Origin: JACCWM01 sp040393065
GTDB lineage: Bacteria; Myxococcota_A; Bradymonadia; Bradymonadales; Bradymonadaceae
Length of the DNA: 64,000 nt
NCBI GenBank assembly: GCA_040393065.1
Contig: JBEBUW010000013.1
Location: 1 to 64,000 of the forward strand
Reading direction: 5' to 3'
Shown here: piece by piece, positions 24,771-34,463 of the stretch
Position numbering within the stretch: the first letter of the stretch is position 1
Layout of the letters: the number at the start of each line of letters is the position of its first letter
Notes under the pieces: model-generated
What the model was told of the DNA's origin: nothing
Seen by the model: the letters and a program-made list of their open reading frames with translations, nothing else
Database searches by the model: none
Translations under genes and position numbers: made by a program

Positions 24771-26183
24771 ATGAGTGACGTTACACGTACCGTTTTCCTC
24801 GATAGCGGCGAACAAAAACTCGAACTACAACGATACAAACTCTCGATCGTCGACGGCGCCAATGCAGGCAACGTCTCCACCTGGGAAGGCCGCCGCATTA
24901 CACTCGGCAGCTCGCCAGACAATGACGTCGTGCTCGATGATCCCACCATCAGCCGCGTCCACGCTACCATTGAAGTCGACGAAACCGGCTATATCCTGCG
25001 CGATAACAACTCCAAAAACGGCACCTTTGCCTGCGGCCTCCGTGTCCGCGAGATCTACCTCACCAGCGGCACCACCTTCCGGCTCGGCGATACCACCTTG
25101 CGCTTCGAAACAACCGGCGTAGAAGTCGAAGTCCGCTTCTCCGGGCGCGAAAAATTCGGAAACCTGCTGGGAAAAAGCCTCGTCATGCGCGAAGTCTTTT
25201 CCATGCTCGAGCGCGTTTCACCCACAGACGCTACCGTTCTCATCGAAGGTGAATCCGGCACCGGCAAAGAACTCGTCGCCGAAGCCATCCACCAGAACAG
25301 CGCCAGAAAAAACGGCCCCTTCATCGTCCTCGATTGCTCCGCCATCCCGCGTGACCTCATCGAAAGCGAACTCTTCGGACACGTCAAAGGCGCCTTCACC
25401 GGCGCCACCGGCACACGCAAAGGCGCCTTCGAAGCCGCCCGGGGCGGCACCCTCTTTCTTGATGAACTCGGCGAACTTGCCATCGATCTTCAGCCCAAAC
25501 TGCTGCGCGCTCTGGAAAAACGAGAGATCAAACCCGTCGGCAGCAATGAAACGATCAAGACCGACGTACGCATCGTCGCCGCCACCAACCGCAACCTGCT
25601 GCACGAAGTCAAAGAAGGCAATTTCCGCGAAGATCTCTACTACCGTTTCGCCGTCATTCGCATCCATTTGCCTCCCCTGCGCGACCGCCCCGACGACATC
25701 GCCCTGCTCGTCGAGCACTTCTTATCCCAGGCCAATCAGCTCGCCGGCCGCACCAACAAAGTCGAGGTGTCCTACAAAACCATGGACAAACTCAAACGCC
25801 ACCGCTGGCCCGGAAACGTGCGCGAACTGAAAAACTTCGTCGAACGCGCCGTCCTGCTGACCCAGAGCGACACCATCGAAACGAAATTCCTGAACGCCGC
25901 CAGCGAACCCTCGCCCAACGCCATCCAGACCGCTCAGGACAATGCCCAGGCCAGTTCCCTGCCCATGGTCGAGCTTGCGCTCCAGGAAAACCTGCCCTTC
26001 AAAGACGCAAAAAATCGACTTGTCGAGCAGTTCGAACTCGAATATTGGTCACGCCTGTTGGAGACAACCGATGGCAATGTCTCCAAGGCCGCACGCATCG
26101 CAGGTGTTCATCGAAAAAGCGTTGAATATATCCTGAAAAAACTAGACCTCTCGCGCGAAGATATCGGGATTAATCCTTACTGA
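24771..26183 (+). CDS. FHA-domain sigma54-dependent transcriptional activator
   Basis: A 470-residue enhancer-binding protein. The N-terminal FHA phosphothreonine-recognition domain (about residues 28-110) has GRRITLGSSPDNDVVLDD, ISRVHA and NSKNGT. The AAA+ domain has Walker A GESGTGKE, the sigma54-contact loop GAFTGA, Walker B GGTLFLDE and sensor WPGNVREL. A C-terminal Fis-type HTH (GNVSKAARIAGVHRKSVEYILKKL) binds upstream sites. An FHA input implies control by Ser/Thr phosphorylation. A PknB-type kinase is encoded at 553-2799, but no direct link is shown. ATG 24771 is used; a GTG 18 bases upstream is less likely. The 180-base leader is T-rich. Confidence 0.93.
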   Translation: MSDVTRTVFLDSGEQKLELQRYKLSIVDGANAGNVSTWEGRRITLGSSPDNDVVLDDPTISRVHATIEVDETGYILRDNNSKNGTFACGLRVREIYLTSGTTFRLGDTTLRFETTGVEVEVRFSGREKFGNLLGKSLVMREVFSMLERVSPTDATVLIEGESGTGKELVAEAIHQNSARKNGPFIVLDCSAIPRDLIESELFGHVKGAFTGATGTRKGAFEAARGGTLFLDELGELAIDLQPKLLRALEKREIKPVGSNETIKTDVRIVAATNRNLLHEVKEGNFREDLYYRFAVIRIHLPPLRDRPDDIALLVEHFLSQANQLAGRTNKVEVSYKTMDKLKRHRWPGNVRELKNFVERAVLLTQSDTIETKFLNAASEPSPNAIQTAQDNAQASSLPMVELALQENLPFKDAKNRLVEQFELEYWSRLLETTDGNVSKAARIAGVHRKSVEYILKKLDLSREDIGINPY

Positions 26184-26258
26184 TTTTTATTTTTTCAGCT
26201 CAATCCCCTGGATACTACTCTACTTTTTCATGGTTCTACTACACGACCGGAGAAGTCT

Positions 26259-26978
26259 GTGCCTACAACACCGGCGACTGCAAATACCCTGATCTGCATC
26301 CCAACTTACAATGAAGCCGAGAATATTGGTCCGATCGTCGCCGCTATTTTTGCAGTCGTCCCCCGGGTTCATCTCCTGATCATCGATGATAATTCGCCCG
26401 ACGGCACCGGAGCCCTGGCCGATGCACTGGCTGCACAGGATGAGCGTGTCCATGTTCTCCACCGCACCGCCAAACAAGGACTCGGCAAAGCCTACATCGC
26501 CGGTTTCAAATGGGCCCTGGAACGCTCCTATCAATATATCTTCGAAATGGACGCCGACTTCAGCCACCAGCCTAAATACCTGCCAGCCATGATCCAGGCC
26601 CTTTCGACCACCCACGATGTCGTCATTGGTTCGCGCTATGTCCCCGGCGGCGGCACCGAAAACTGGGGCCTGCTTCGCCGTGCGATTTCACGCGGAGGCG
26701 GCCTGTACGCCCGCACCATTCTCGGCATGAAAGTTCGCGACCTGACCGCAGGTTTTGTCGGCTGGCGCAGCCACGTGCTCGAAAACATCGAGCTCGATCA
26801 CGTCGAAGCCTCCGGCTACGTCTTCCAGATCGAAATGAAATACCGTGCACACCAGCTCAACTACAAAATCCTGGAGCTACCCATCACCTTCCCCGATCGC
26901 GAAGTGGGTCAATCCAAAATGACCTCGGATATTGCGATTGAAGCGCTGACCAGAGTCTGGAGAATTCGACTTAAGTAA
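26259..26978 (+). CDS. Polyprenol-phosphate mannosyltransferase (DPM1-like GT2)
   Basis: A 239-residue GT-A fold glycosyltransferase of family 2, close to dolichyl/polyprenyl-phosphate mannose synthases. It transfers a sugar from a nucleotide sugar to polyprenyl phosphate on the cytosolic face. Motifs are LICIPTYNEAENI, the metal/NDP-binding IIDDNSPDGT, GLGKAYIAGF, EMDADFSHQP, and VIGSRYVPGGGTENWG near the acceptor site. There are no C-terminal membrane helices, so it is the soluble single-domain type. The start is GTG 26259 with GGAGAA 4 bases upstream. Whether the sugar is mannose is inferred from similarity only. Confidence 0.9.
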   Translation: MPTTPATANTLICIPTYNEAENIGPIVAAIFAVVPRVHLLIIDDNSPDGTGALADALAAQDERVHVLHRTAKQGLGKAYIAGFKWALERSYQYIFEMDADFSHQPKYLPAMIQALSTTHDVVIGSRYVPGGGTENWGLLRRAISRGGGLYARTILGMKVRDLTAGFVGWRSHVLENIELDHVEASGYVFQIEMKYRAHQLNYKILELPITFPDREVGQSKMTSDIAIEALTRVWRIRLK

Positions 26979-27191
26979 TTCCCTCAACCTCGCTTCAGAT
27001 AGCCCGTTCCAACGCCTCTGTGCCACCGTCCGTGTGCGTCATTTCTCCTTGTTTGTCGCACACTATCTGAACGAAGACTGATGACAGATTTTGCTCTCTG
27101 GCGATTTCCAGGTACATCATGATTATGTTGCATCGCATCCATCCACAAACTGCAGGCAAACCGCCTTACGCCTTTTCGCGGAGCTCCGCCC

Positions 27192-27878
27192 ATGGCCGAT
27201 AGTCAACGCCTGCGCTCAGTCCCCGAAGGCATTCATCTGGTTTCGGAAGTCGCCGCCATGGTCGCCCGTCAACACAACGGCTCGACCCATGTGCTGGAAG
27301 TTGCCAGCTACTTTCCGGTCGATGTCGACAGTGTCGGACGTATCCTCGAAAGCCTGGAAGGCCTGGAAGGCGTCCACCGCATCCAGAAAGATTCGATTTA
27401 CCTCTATGAAATCGAACATCCCGAAATTTTTGGTGAGCGCACCTTCGATCTCGAAAAAACCGAACACCTGGAAGACGCCCCGGCCTTCATGCGCGCCGTC
27501 GCAACCCTCAAACAAGACAGCGACTGGATCAAAAAAGTACGCGAGCAACACGAACTGCTGCAAATCGCTGCCAGCGCCAAAAGCCACACCGTAGAACTCT
27601 CCTACTTCACCAGCCGCAGCGATATTCCGAGCGCAAAAATCCAGAGCATTCTCAATGACTTTTCGGCCGAAGGATACATCAGCATCCTTTTTGACGAGAA
27701 CCACCATACAATCAACTACACCTTCCCTCCCTTTTCCTATCCCAAACGACGCCTGCAGCAAAACCTGGCTCTGCTCGAGCAGACCGAGCCTCAAAAAACG
27801 GGCCGCCCCATGCTGTGGCTCTACCTGGTTGCTGCCGCTATCATTTTACTCGGTATCATCGTATTCTCACGCCTGTAA
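27192..27878 (+). CDS. Unknown tail-anchored protein with two winged-helix-like modules
   Basis: A 228-residue protein of no recognised family. Two regions look like small winged-helix modules: about residues 20-75 (VARQHNGSTHVLEVASYF.. GVHRIQKDSIYLYEI) and about 118-180 (QIAASAKSHTVELSYF.. GYISILFDENHHTINYTF). A single C-terminal membrane helix (about 207-226; WLYLVAAAIILLGIIVF) has almost nothing after it, the tail-anchored layout. It lies 48 bases before cheB on the same strand. GGAG precedes the ATG by 8 bases and sits inside a perfect 12-base palindrome (27178-27189). A role with the CheB/CheR pair is only suggested by position. Confidence 0.7.
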   Translation: MADSQRLRSVPEGIHLVSEVAAMVARQHNGSTHVLEVASYFPVDVDSVGRILESLEGLEGVHRIQKDSIYLYEIEHPEIFGERTFDLEKTEHLEDAPAFMRAVATLKQDSDWIKKVREQHELLQIAASAKSHTVELSYFTSRSDIPSAKIQSILNDFSAEGYISILFDENHHTINYTFPPFSYPKRRLQQNLALLEQTEPQKTGRPMLWLYLVAAAIILLGIIVFSRL

Positions 27879-27926
27879 GCCGAGGGCCGCTCACGCCCGT
27901 CATCCCCGCCAGGCCAGAATAATACT

Positions 27927-29054
27927 ATGAAATTGCGCATCCTGATTGCCGAAGACAGCGAGTTATTCGCCGCTGTTTTACAAGAAACACTGGCTGCCGA
28001 AAGCAATCTTGAAGTCGTCGGCATGGCCAGAGATGGCCTGGAAGCCGTGGAAATGTGTGCCCGACTGCTGCCCGATCTGGTCATGATGGACATCCACATG
28101 CCCCGACTCGATGGTTTGTCCGCCACCGAAAAAATCATGGCACAAACCCCCACGCCGATCCTGATCATCACCTCAGATCCCCGCTCCCAGGGCGTCGATC
28201 TCTCCTTCAAAGCCCTTTCCGCCGGCGCGCTGGACTTGATCGCCAAACCCACACGCTTTCCCTTGCCCGATCACGAACGCAAAAGCCTGCTCCGCAAAGT
28301 TCGCCTGCTGGCCCAGATTCCGGTCGTCCGCCATGTCCGTGGCACACGCCTGCAAACGCCAACCCCGCCAGGATTTCAACCCGGCGACGCCACCACGGCC
28401 CCACCGCTTGCGCCCACAATCCGGCAAGCCGCACCGCCCAGCCAGCCGCCGACACGCCCCACGCCCCCGCCCACTTCCGTCATCGGTATCGTCGCCTCCA
28501 CCGGCGGACCGCGCGCCCTGGCTCAACTTCTGGCCGACTTGCCGGCAGACTTTGCCGCATCCCTGCTGATCGTCCAGCACATTACCCACGGCTTTTCTGC
28601 CCACCTGGCCACCTGGCTCAATGCGCACAGTCCGCTGACGGTTCTCGAAGCCCGCGACGGCATTTCCCTCCAGCCCGGACATGCCTACATCGCCCCGACC
28701 GAACAACATCTCGAACTCACGCGCTCCAACCGCCTGCGCGTTTTTCAGGCCGAGCCCGTAAAAGGCCACTGCCCCAGCGGCGATTTGCTTCTCAAAAGCA
28801 TCGCCCGCCATGCAAAACACGCGGTCGGCATCATCCTCAGCGGCATGGGCGACGACGGCACCGACGGCATCGACGCGCTCTACCACACCGGCGCACTCAC
28901 ACTGGCACAGGATCAAAAAAGCTCGGTCATCTACAGCATGCCACGATCTGCAATCGCACGCGGCGCCATCACACGGGTCACGCCCATCGAATCCATTGCC
29001 GATGAGTTGCACGCACATATCCGCGCGCACCAACAAAATTTGCAGAGGTTGTAA
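27927..29054 (+). CDS. cheB: Chemotaxis response regulator / protein-glutamate methylesterase
   Basis: A 375-residue CheB. The receiver domain (about residues 1-120) has the acidic pair in IAEDSELF and the phospho-acceptor Asp in DLVMMDIHMPRLDG. A Pro-rich linker leads to the methylesterase domain (about 185-370). Its catalytic triad is visible: Ser in ASTGGPRAL, His in IVQHITHGF, and Asp in GMGDDGTDG. It removes methyl groups from receptor glutamates and can deamidate glutamines. cheR starts at the next base after its stop, so the two adaptation enzymes are expressed together. CheA, CheW and a receptor are absent from the window. Confidence 0.96.
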   Translation: MKLRILIAEDSELFAAVLQETLAAESNLEVVGMARDGLEAVEMCARLLPDLVMMDIHMPRLDGLSATEKIMAQTPTPILIITSDPRSQGVDLSFKALSAGALDLIAKPTRFPLPDHERKSLLRKVRLLAQIPVVRHVRGTRLQTPTPPGFQPGDATTAPPLAPTIRQAAPPSQPPTRPTPPPTSVIGIVASTGGPRALAQLLADLPADFAASLLIVQHITHGFSAHLATWLNAHSPLTVLEARDGISLQPGHAYIAPTEQHLELTRSNRLRVFQAEPVKGHCPSGDLLLKSIARHAKHAVGIILSGMGDDGTDGIDALYHTGALTLAQDQKSSVIYSMPRSAIARGAITRVTPIESIADELHAHIRAHQQNLQRL

Positions 29055-30524
29055 ATGGAACTTTACGACCCCAGACAACTCGAATCCATCGAAATTGCCC
29101 GCGAACTCATCGAACGCTGGACCGGATTTGAACTCCGTCCCAGCACCCCGCAGCGCATGTATGCCCTGCTCGAAGGCCGCTGTACCGCACTGAACTTTCC
29201 CTCGATCGCCGAATATCTGCGCGCGCTCAGCACTCTTTCCTCCACCGATGACGAACCACAGCGCCTGATCAACCTGATCACCAATGGCTTGACTGCGTTC
29301 TGGCGAGATGAGGCGCAGCTGGAAGGATTGCGGTTGATTATGGAGAAAATCGCCACGCCGCAACGTCCGCTGCAAATCTGGTGCGCAGGCTGCTCCACCG
29401 GAGAAGAGCCCTTCACAATCGCGATGCTCACCCGGGAAGCCCGTATCAACGCGCAGATCCTGGGCACCGATATCAACACAGACTTTCTTCGCCACGCCCG
29501 GCAAGGCACCTATGGCCCCTGGAGTCTACGGCGCCTGAGTCAACAACGCCGACAGGAATTCTTCACCCAACTCGACGCCCGAACCTGGCAAATCCACCCG
29601 GATCTGCAATCGATCGTCACTTTCCAGCATCACAACCTGCTCAACCCTCCCCCGCGAGCTGCTTTTGCGTTTGGCCACGGAACCTGGGATATCATCCTGT
29701 GCAGAAACGTCTTGATCTATCTGACAGCCCGGGCAACCGAACGAATTTATGAGCATTTTTCAAAAGCCCTCACGCCCGGCGGCTACCTGCTCCTGAGCTC
29801 TTCCGAACAGATCAGCCACGACACCGCGGCGCTGCACGACTTCCTGCCGGATAAATCTTCGCCTGCCCCGAATCCCCTCTTTGTCCCCACGCGCTCCGGC
29901 AACGGATTTGTCTATACACTGGCTCCACAGGCCTCTCCCAGCACCGCACCATCAGCCACCACTCACCAGACAGCCCCCGACCTGCCATACCCGAGTTTCA
30001 CGCCGGACGACTTTGAACTCGAAGAAATCCCGCCTCCTCCCATCCCGGCAGAAGCCTACGCCCTGCAGGAAATCACCCGCGAAATCGAAGATACCCACAC
30101 CGTTCTGGATTTACTCATCAATGCCGCCCAGCATCTCCAGAAAGGCAACCTCGATACCGCCATCACATGCATCGAAGCAGCCCTGAGCTACGATCCCTTT
30201 GTCCCCGAAGCCTACTGCCTGATCGGCAAAGCGCTTTACGAAAGCGGCGCTCACCAACTCGCCAGCGAAGCCTTCCGCAAAGCGCTTTTTTTGGAACCAC
30301 ACAACTGGTACGCCGCCTCCCAGATGGCCGACCTGATGATGACCATCGGCTCACAGGATGCCGCGCGTCAGGCATGGCGACAGACGCTGGAAGGCCTCAA
30401 CACCGAGCCCGATCCCCTGGCCGACGCCTACATCCTGCTACAATTCATCAAACCACTCGCCGACTACCGCGAACGCGTCGGCGAACTGGCCCGTGCCTAC
30501 CTGCAAAACGATCACTCGTCCTGA
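29055..30524 (+). CDS. cheR: CheR-type receptor methyltransferase with TPR extension
   Basis: A 489-residue protein. The N-terminal CheR all-alpha domain and AdoMet-dependent methyltransferase domain cover about residues 1-290. They include TAFWRDEAQLEGL, the AdoMet loop IWCAGCSTGEEPFTIAM, ILGTDINTDFL and DIILCRNVLIYL. A Pro/Ser-rich linker follows, then C-terminal TPR-like repeats (about 345-470; LDTAITCIEAALSYDPFVPEAY, ASEAFRKALFLEPHNWYAAS). CheR-TPR fusions are known in alternative chemosensory systems that do not control flagella. It directly abuts cheB. Its 3' end overlaps the convergent gene on the other strand by 13 bases. Confidence 0.93.
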   Translation: MELYDPRQLESIEIARELIERWTGFELRPSTPQRMYALLEGRCTALNFPSIAEYLRALSTLSSTDDEPQRLINLITNGLTAFWRDEAQLEGLRLIMEKIATPQRPLQIWCAGCSTGEEPFTIAMLTREARINAQILGTDINTDFLRHARQGTYGPWSLRRLSQQRRQEFFTQLDARTWQIHPDLQSIVTFQHHNLLNPPPRAAFAFGHGTWDIILCRNVLIYLTARATERIYEHFSKALTPGGYLLLSSSEQISHDTAALHDFLPDKSSPAPNPLFVPTRSGNGFVYTLAPQASPSTAPSATTHQTAPDLPYPSFTPDDFELEEIPPPPIPAEAYALQEITREIEDTHTVLDLLINAAQHLQKGNLDTAITCIEAALSYDPFVPEAYCLIGKALYESGAHQLASEAFRKALFLEPHNWYAASQMADLMMTIGSQDAARQAWRQTLEGLNTEPDPLADAYILLQFIKPLADYRERVGELARAYLQNDHSS

Positions 30525-32065
30525 GCGTCTCCGCCCAGCGCATCCCAGACTGCCAGCAAACGGACAAGCGGCCCCTCCATCCAGAGCTCCAGCAACACAT
30601 CCCTGGCCTCCTGCGTGTTTTGAGCCACCAGCTGGCGCACGCCGTCCAGCCCGGCAATCTCTTCACGCACACTCTGCGCCTTCAATGCCTCAAGCGACAC
30701 GCTTGCCTCTTCCTGCAAACGCTTGCAGGCTTCCCGAACCGCAAAATTCGAATGATTTTCAAACCGCGCAACGGCCTGCTCCACCAGTGCCGCAAATTCC
30801 GCAGGCGCACGCTCGGCCCAGCCCCGCAAATCCACCAGCGTATGGACCAGCGCTACAATCCCCTCCTCACCCGCGCTTTGTTCCGACGACCCGCCTGCAA
30901 AAGAAGCAAACAAAGCCTCTGCTGCTTCCCGATCAACCCAATCCAGTACCGTAGCCGATAACGGCAAACCAGAAATCCCCGGCGAACCTTCACCAAGCGC
31001 CAGCAACTGCTCATGAATCGCTGCCTCACACAACAAAACCACCAGATCGTCATCTTCCCCGAGCGCTACCTGAAATCCGAATTGCCCACTGGCCGAAAGT
31101 TTCTCTGCTGCCTGTGAAACATCGCCGCCGCGCGCAATTTCCAGCCAGCCAAACAACGGCTCCACATCGACCGCATCCTCCTGAACACCCGCGCTGGCCC
31201 CGACCGCCACCAGTGCTGCAAATTCAAAGGCCTTTCTCGACTCGCCGTCCGCCTGGGCCTGCGTCGCCTCCAGATTTGTGGCTTCCTCCAGCAACGCAAG
31301 CGTTTCCAGCCACTCGGTCACGCCATGCGCCTGCAAAAAGTCCGCAACCAAAACCGGATCCCGAATCCAATCCAGACCAATTTCCCCCAGCACAACAGCA
31401 CGCGCATAACGAACCGGATCCATCCCGGCCAGCGCTCCCTGAAACTTCAGCTTCAGCAGCTCATCGCCTTCACTTTCCGCCGCCTCAAACCAGGCAGCTA
31501 CCTCATCCCAGTACTGCGTATTGGCCTGCAAACCAATCATCCGCGCAGCTTCTGCCGCATGCTCTTCATCCTCACAGTCTTCCAGCCATTCTCCCAGCGA
31601 TGCATCATCGGCACCTGCCAACAACCACGCTGCCACCTGACGCGCTTCCGTCCGGCCATCCAGCATCGTCACCAACGCCGGACTGAACCACGGCACAAAC
31701 AACCGCGCCAGATCTTGCGCCACCGATTCGCCCAGCATCCGATCCAGTGCCGCCGCCGGAGAATTCGAATTTTGCCCCGCACGCCCGACGCCAGCCTCCA
31801 GCGCACGATCAATCGCCTGTTCCACGTCGTCCCGCTCAATCTGTACGTACAAAAGCCGCTCGGCAGGCGACAACTCATCCATCCCCTCCGGCTTGCGCCA
31901 CGCATACCACCGCGCAAGCAGCTTCGGATCTCCCTCCAGCGCCAGGCGCGCCAGAAACACTTCGCGCTCACGCCCTTCCTCAGCAAGCGGCCCCTCCATA
32001 AGCATACGCTCAATTTCCGACCACGAACCTTTCCGCAACGCACTCAACTCACGCTGATTCTTCAT
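30512..32065 (-). CDS. Unknown acidic alpha-helical (HEAT-like) protein
   Basis: A 517-residue protein with no recognised family. It is almost entirely predicted helix, with Ala/Leu/Glu-rich segments resembling degenerate HEAT or other alpha-solenoid repeats (EVAAWFEAAESEGDELLKLK, FAALVEQAVARFENHSNFAV). There is no signal peptide or membrane helix, so it is probably a cytosolic scaffold. AAGGG precedes the ATG by 8 bases. The stop overlaps the end of convergent cheR by 13 bases, with no terminator between. It is separated from the upstream VWA gene by two terminators. Confidence 0.7.
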   Translation of the reverse strand: MKNQRELSALRKGSWSEIERMLMEGPLAEEGREREVFLARLALEGDPKLLARWYAWRKPEGMDELSPAERLLYVQIERDDVEQAIDRALEAGVGRAGQNSNSPAAALDRMLGESVAQDLARLFVPWFSPALVTMLDGRTEARQVAAWLLAGADDASLGEWLEDCEDEEHAAEAARMIGLQANTQYWDEVAAWFEAAESEGDELLKLKFQGALAGMDPVRYARAVVLGEIGLDWIRDPVLVADFLQAHGVTEWLETLALLEEATNLEATQAQADGESRKAFEFAALVAVGASAGVQEDAVDVEPLFGWLEIARGGDVSQAAEKLSASGQFGFQVALGEDDDLVVLLCEAAIHEQLLALGEGSPGISGLPLSATVLDWVDREAAEALFASFAGGSSEQSAGEEGIVALVHTLVDLRGWAERAPAEFAALVEQAVARFENHSNFAVREACKRLQEEASVSLEALKAQSVREEIAGLDGVRQLVAQNTQEARDVLLELWMEGPLVRLLAVWDALGGDAQDE

Positions 32066-32121
32066 GATTTTACCCTTCTATCCCTGCATAAAAACATCAA
32101 TAAAACGCCAGAAACAAGAAA

Positions 32122-32158
32122 ACTAAAACGCCCTGTCTTCACGACAGGGCGTTTTAGT
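32122..32158. terminator. Bidirectional terminator, 16-bp stem
   Basis: ACTAAAACGCCCTGTC (32122-32137) pairs perfectly with GACAGGGCGTTTTAGT (32143-32158) around a five-base loop. T-runs are present on both strands. It backs up the VWA-gene terminator and insulates the promoter of the gene ending at 32065. Confidence 0.88.
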
Positions 32159-32345
32159 CAAAAGGAGGAGTCATGCAAATAGTCGCGCCATAACCAGACC
32201 CAAGACGACCCATCTTGTGCGGTCCGGAGACAAAACGCTTCCTCCGAAGAGGCACCTTATAAAACTCCGAAACCCGGTATATCATTCCAGAAACCCAATA
32301 TTTTTTTACTATTTTTACGCCCGTTGCCGTCCTCATCTCCCTACA

Positions 32346-32388
32346 AAACAATCATCCCATATGTACGGACACGACACATGGGATGATT
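32346..32388 (-). terminator. Terminator of the VWA lipoprotein gene
   Basis: An 11-bp perfect stem AATCATCCCAT/ATGGGATGATT (32350-32360 with 32378-32388) is followed on the minus strand by GTTTTG. It starts 38 bases past the stop of the VWA gene. Confidence 0.75.
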
Positions 32389-32426
32389 ATTTACAGAACA
32401 GTCGGCACATTACCGGCCGAAATTCA

Positions 32427-34463
32427 TCAATTCTGGCTGCCCGGCTTCGTCATCAAACGATAATGACGATAGGTCACCGCAATATGATCTGCAGAACCAT
32501 CTGATTCCGGATCAGGGCGGAAGCTACCAAAAAATGCGATCGAGTTGGTATTGGCGAAATAATCAAACCCGTTGATGCGGCTTCTTGGAACCCACTGGCC
32601 ATCCTTGAACACACGCAACGAGCTCGAAACCGGCACGTCCGCCAGCACGTGGCTTGCCGCCTGACCCGTCGCCGACACGATAATATCCGTAATTGTTTCC
32701 TCGATATCATCCGCACACAGGCTATAATGCGAACCACCCGTTGCAAGCGCTACTTCCTCGTAAGCCCGGCCATGAGAAGCACATCCTGCGCCCGTTCCCA
32801 CAATCGAAAACATCGTGGTCCGGCCCGGGAAATAAGCATAGTGACGATTCATAACAGCATTCGCTGCAGGAGTTCCCCAGCGCGTATTCTGGATTTCCTG
32901 ATCTTCCTCGTCGCTCATAAGAACCGTGACGACCTTGGCTTCCGGTCTAAAACGCACCGCCGGAGGCGCCTGATTGGAGCTCATAAACTCAATGCCCTTG
33001 GTCGCATTCACCAGCCCCCACTCAGCGCCTCCATAACTTCCCGTACAGCCGCTACACCGAACGACATAATCCTCAATTTCACTCAGGAAAGTCGAAACAT
33101 CGGTATGCCATGCAGGAGGATTACGTAATTTCCCTTCCGTGCTTTCGGCCATATTCGCCACGCTCAACCGGTAATCCAGCGGCGTATTCGCAAGCTGCGC
33201 CATAAACTCATTGGCGACCGCCCGCACACGATTGTAGTGCGAACCCATCGAGCCCGACTGGTCCAGAACCCAGTAAAAGTCTACCTGCGGCGTGGTCAAT
33301 CCCGGGCGGAACGTCGTGCAACGTGTCGCATCACGATCCGTCGCATTCGCCAGACCGGTCGTATTCGTCAGATCATCCATCCGGAATTTGATCTTATCCA
33401 GCGCCTCGAATTTGGCTGCCGGCGCAAAAGCCGCAATCGTCAAAACCTGATTGCCGCGATGCACCACCGTAATAAACATCCGATATTCCGTATGCGTATT
33501 GCCCGAAGCACTCGGAAAACCAGTGATTTCACCGGCCGAAGCGGGCTTTAACTGAAGCAATACGGCATCGCGCATCGCCCGTGCAGAACGCGCCTGCCCG
33601 CTGCGCACCAGATAACGACTTGTCGCCGCTACATGAAAGTTATGCGTCGCAAACTCACCGCCCGTACTATCCTGAATGATCGTTCCCAGCGTCGAAATCC
33701 GAGCACGATGCGCGACCAGCAAATCATTCGGGCGAGTCTGGTTGGCACCCGGGCGACTCGACAGAATAAAGCCGCTGATCTCGTTGGCAGGATCGTCAAA
33801 TACCGCAGCGGCATGACGATTCTCCGCCGACGCATCGGCAATCGTTAAATTCGTATAGCTACGAAACGCCGGCGGCAACGCAAGCGTCCAGTCACCAATA
33901 CTATGGCGATAATGTTCGACCGGCTCGCTGACCGGATCGTCGCAGGCACTTACAATCCAACGATCTCCGTCCAGGATTCCATCGTCATACGTCGACTCTT
34001 TATTCGGATCGAATCCAAACTGAATCTCGTCGTAATCACTCAAACCATCGCCATCCGAGTCCGGATTACACGGATCTGTGCCCAGCTGAACCTCTTCCAG
34101 ATCGCTTAAGCCGTCGCCATCCGTATCGTGGTTATCCTCGGCCGTGCACATCTCGCGCTCTTCGCAATCCGTCAAACCGTCCTGATCGCTATCGATACGC
34201 CAACCCGGCCCGCCCTGCTCGCAATATTCCAGATCTTCGCCGACATCTTCTTCCACATCCTCGTCAGGGCGATCCGTATCCGGCTCGACATCCGCCTCAA
34301 CGTCTGGCTGAATATCGGTATCAAAATGATCGATTACGTCCGCTTCCCCGTTATTCGCCACGTCCGAGGGCCCTTGATTATCCGGCTCGCTGCTACACGC
34401 ACTCACGGACCACGCAAGCAGCATCGCAGCGATGAAAAATTTACTTCGACGTTGTAAAAGCAT
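32427..34463 (-). CDS. VWA-domain lipoprotein with calcium-type TSP3 repeats
   Basis: A 678-residue predicted lipoprotein. The signal sequence ends in a VSAC lipobox (about residue 23). A long Asp/Glu-rich low-complexity stretch follows, then TSP3-like calcium motifs (DSDQDGLTDCEE, DTDGDGLSDLEE, DSDGDGLSDYDE; about 95-165). A globular middle region leads to a von Willebrand factor A domain (about 393-590) with an intact MIDAS DQSGS at 401-405 and MSDEEDQE later. VWA domains bind protein ligands through a metal ion, so this is probably a surface adhesin or assembly factor. ATG 34463 is chosen because it directly precedes the signal; the frame opens 72 bases upstream. Confidence 0.85.
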   Translation of the reverse strand: MLLQRRSKFFIAAMLLAWSVSACSSEPDNQGPSDVANNGEADVIDHFDTDIQPDVEADVEPDTDRPDEDVEEDVGEDLEYCEQGGPGWRIDSDQDGLTDCEEREMCTAEDNHDTDGDGLSDLEEVQLGTDPCNPDSDGDGLSDYDEIQFGFDPNKESTYDDGILDGDRWIVSACDDPVSEPVEHYRHSIGDWTLALPPAFRSYTNLTIADASAENRHAAAVFDDPANEISGFILSSRPGANQTRPNDLLVAHRARISTLGTIIQDSTGGEFATHNFHVAATSRYLVRSGQARSARAMRDAVLLQLKPASAGEITGFPSASGNTHTEYRMFITVVHRGNQVLTIAAFAPAAKFEALDKIKFRMDDLTNTTGLANATDRDATRCTTFRPGLTTPQVDFYWVLDQSGSMGSHYNRVRAVANEFMAQLANTPLDYRLSVANMAESTEGKLRNPPAWHTDVSTFLSEIEDYVVRCSGCTGSYGGAEWGLVNATKGIEFMSSNQAPPAVRFRPEAKVVTVLMSDEEDQEIQNTRWGTPAANAVMNRHYAYFPGRTTMFSIVGTGAGCASHGRAYEEVALATGGSHYSLCADDIEETITDIIVSATGQAASHVLADVPVSSSLRVFKDGQWVPRSRINGFDYFANTNSIAFFGSFRPDPESDGSADHIAVTYRHYRLMTKPGSQN

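Larger units (their letters stand above)
32066..32426. other. Intergenic region with two terminators
   Basis: No gene was found. The region carries the promoter side of the helical-protein gene (right next to 32066), a long bidirectional hairpin at 32122-32158 and a second terminator at 32346-32388. Sequence between them is AT-rich and featureless. Confidence 0.6.
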
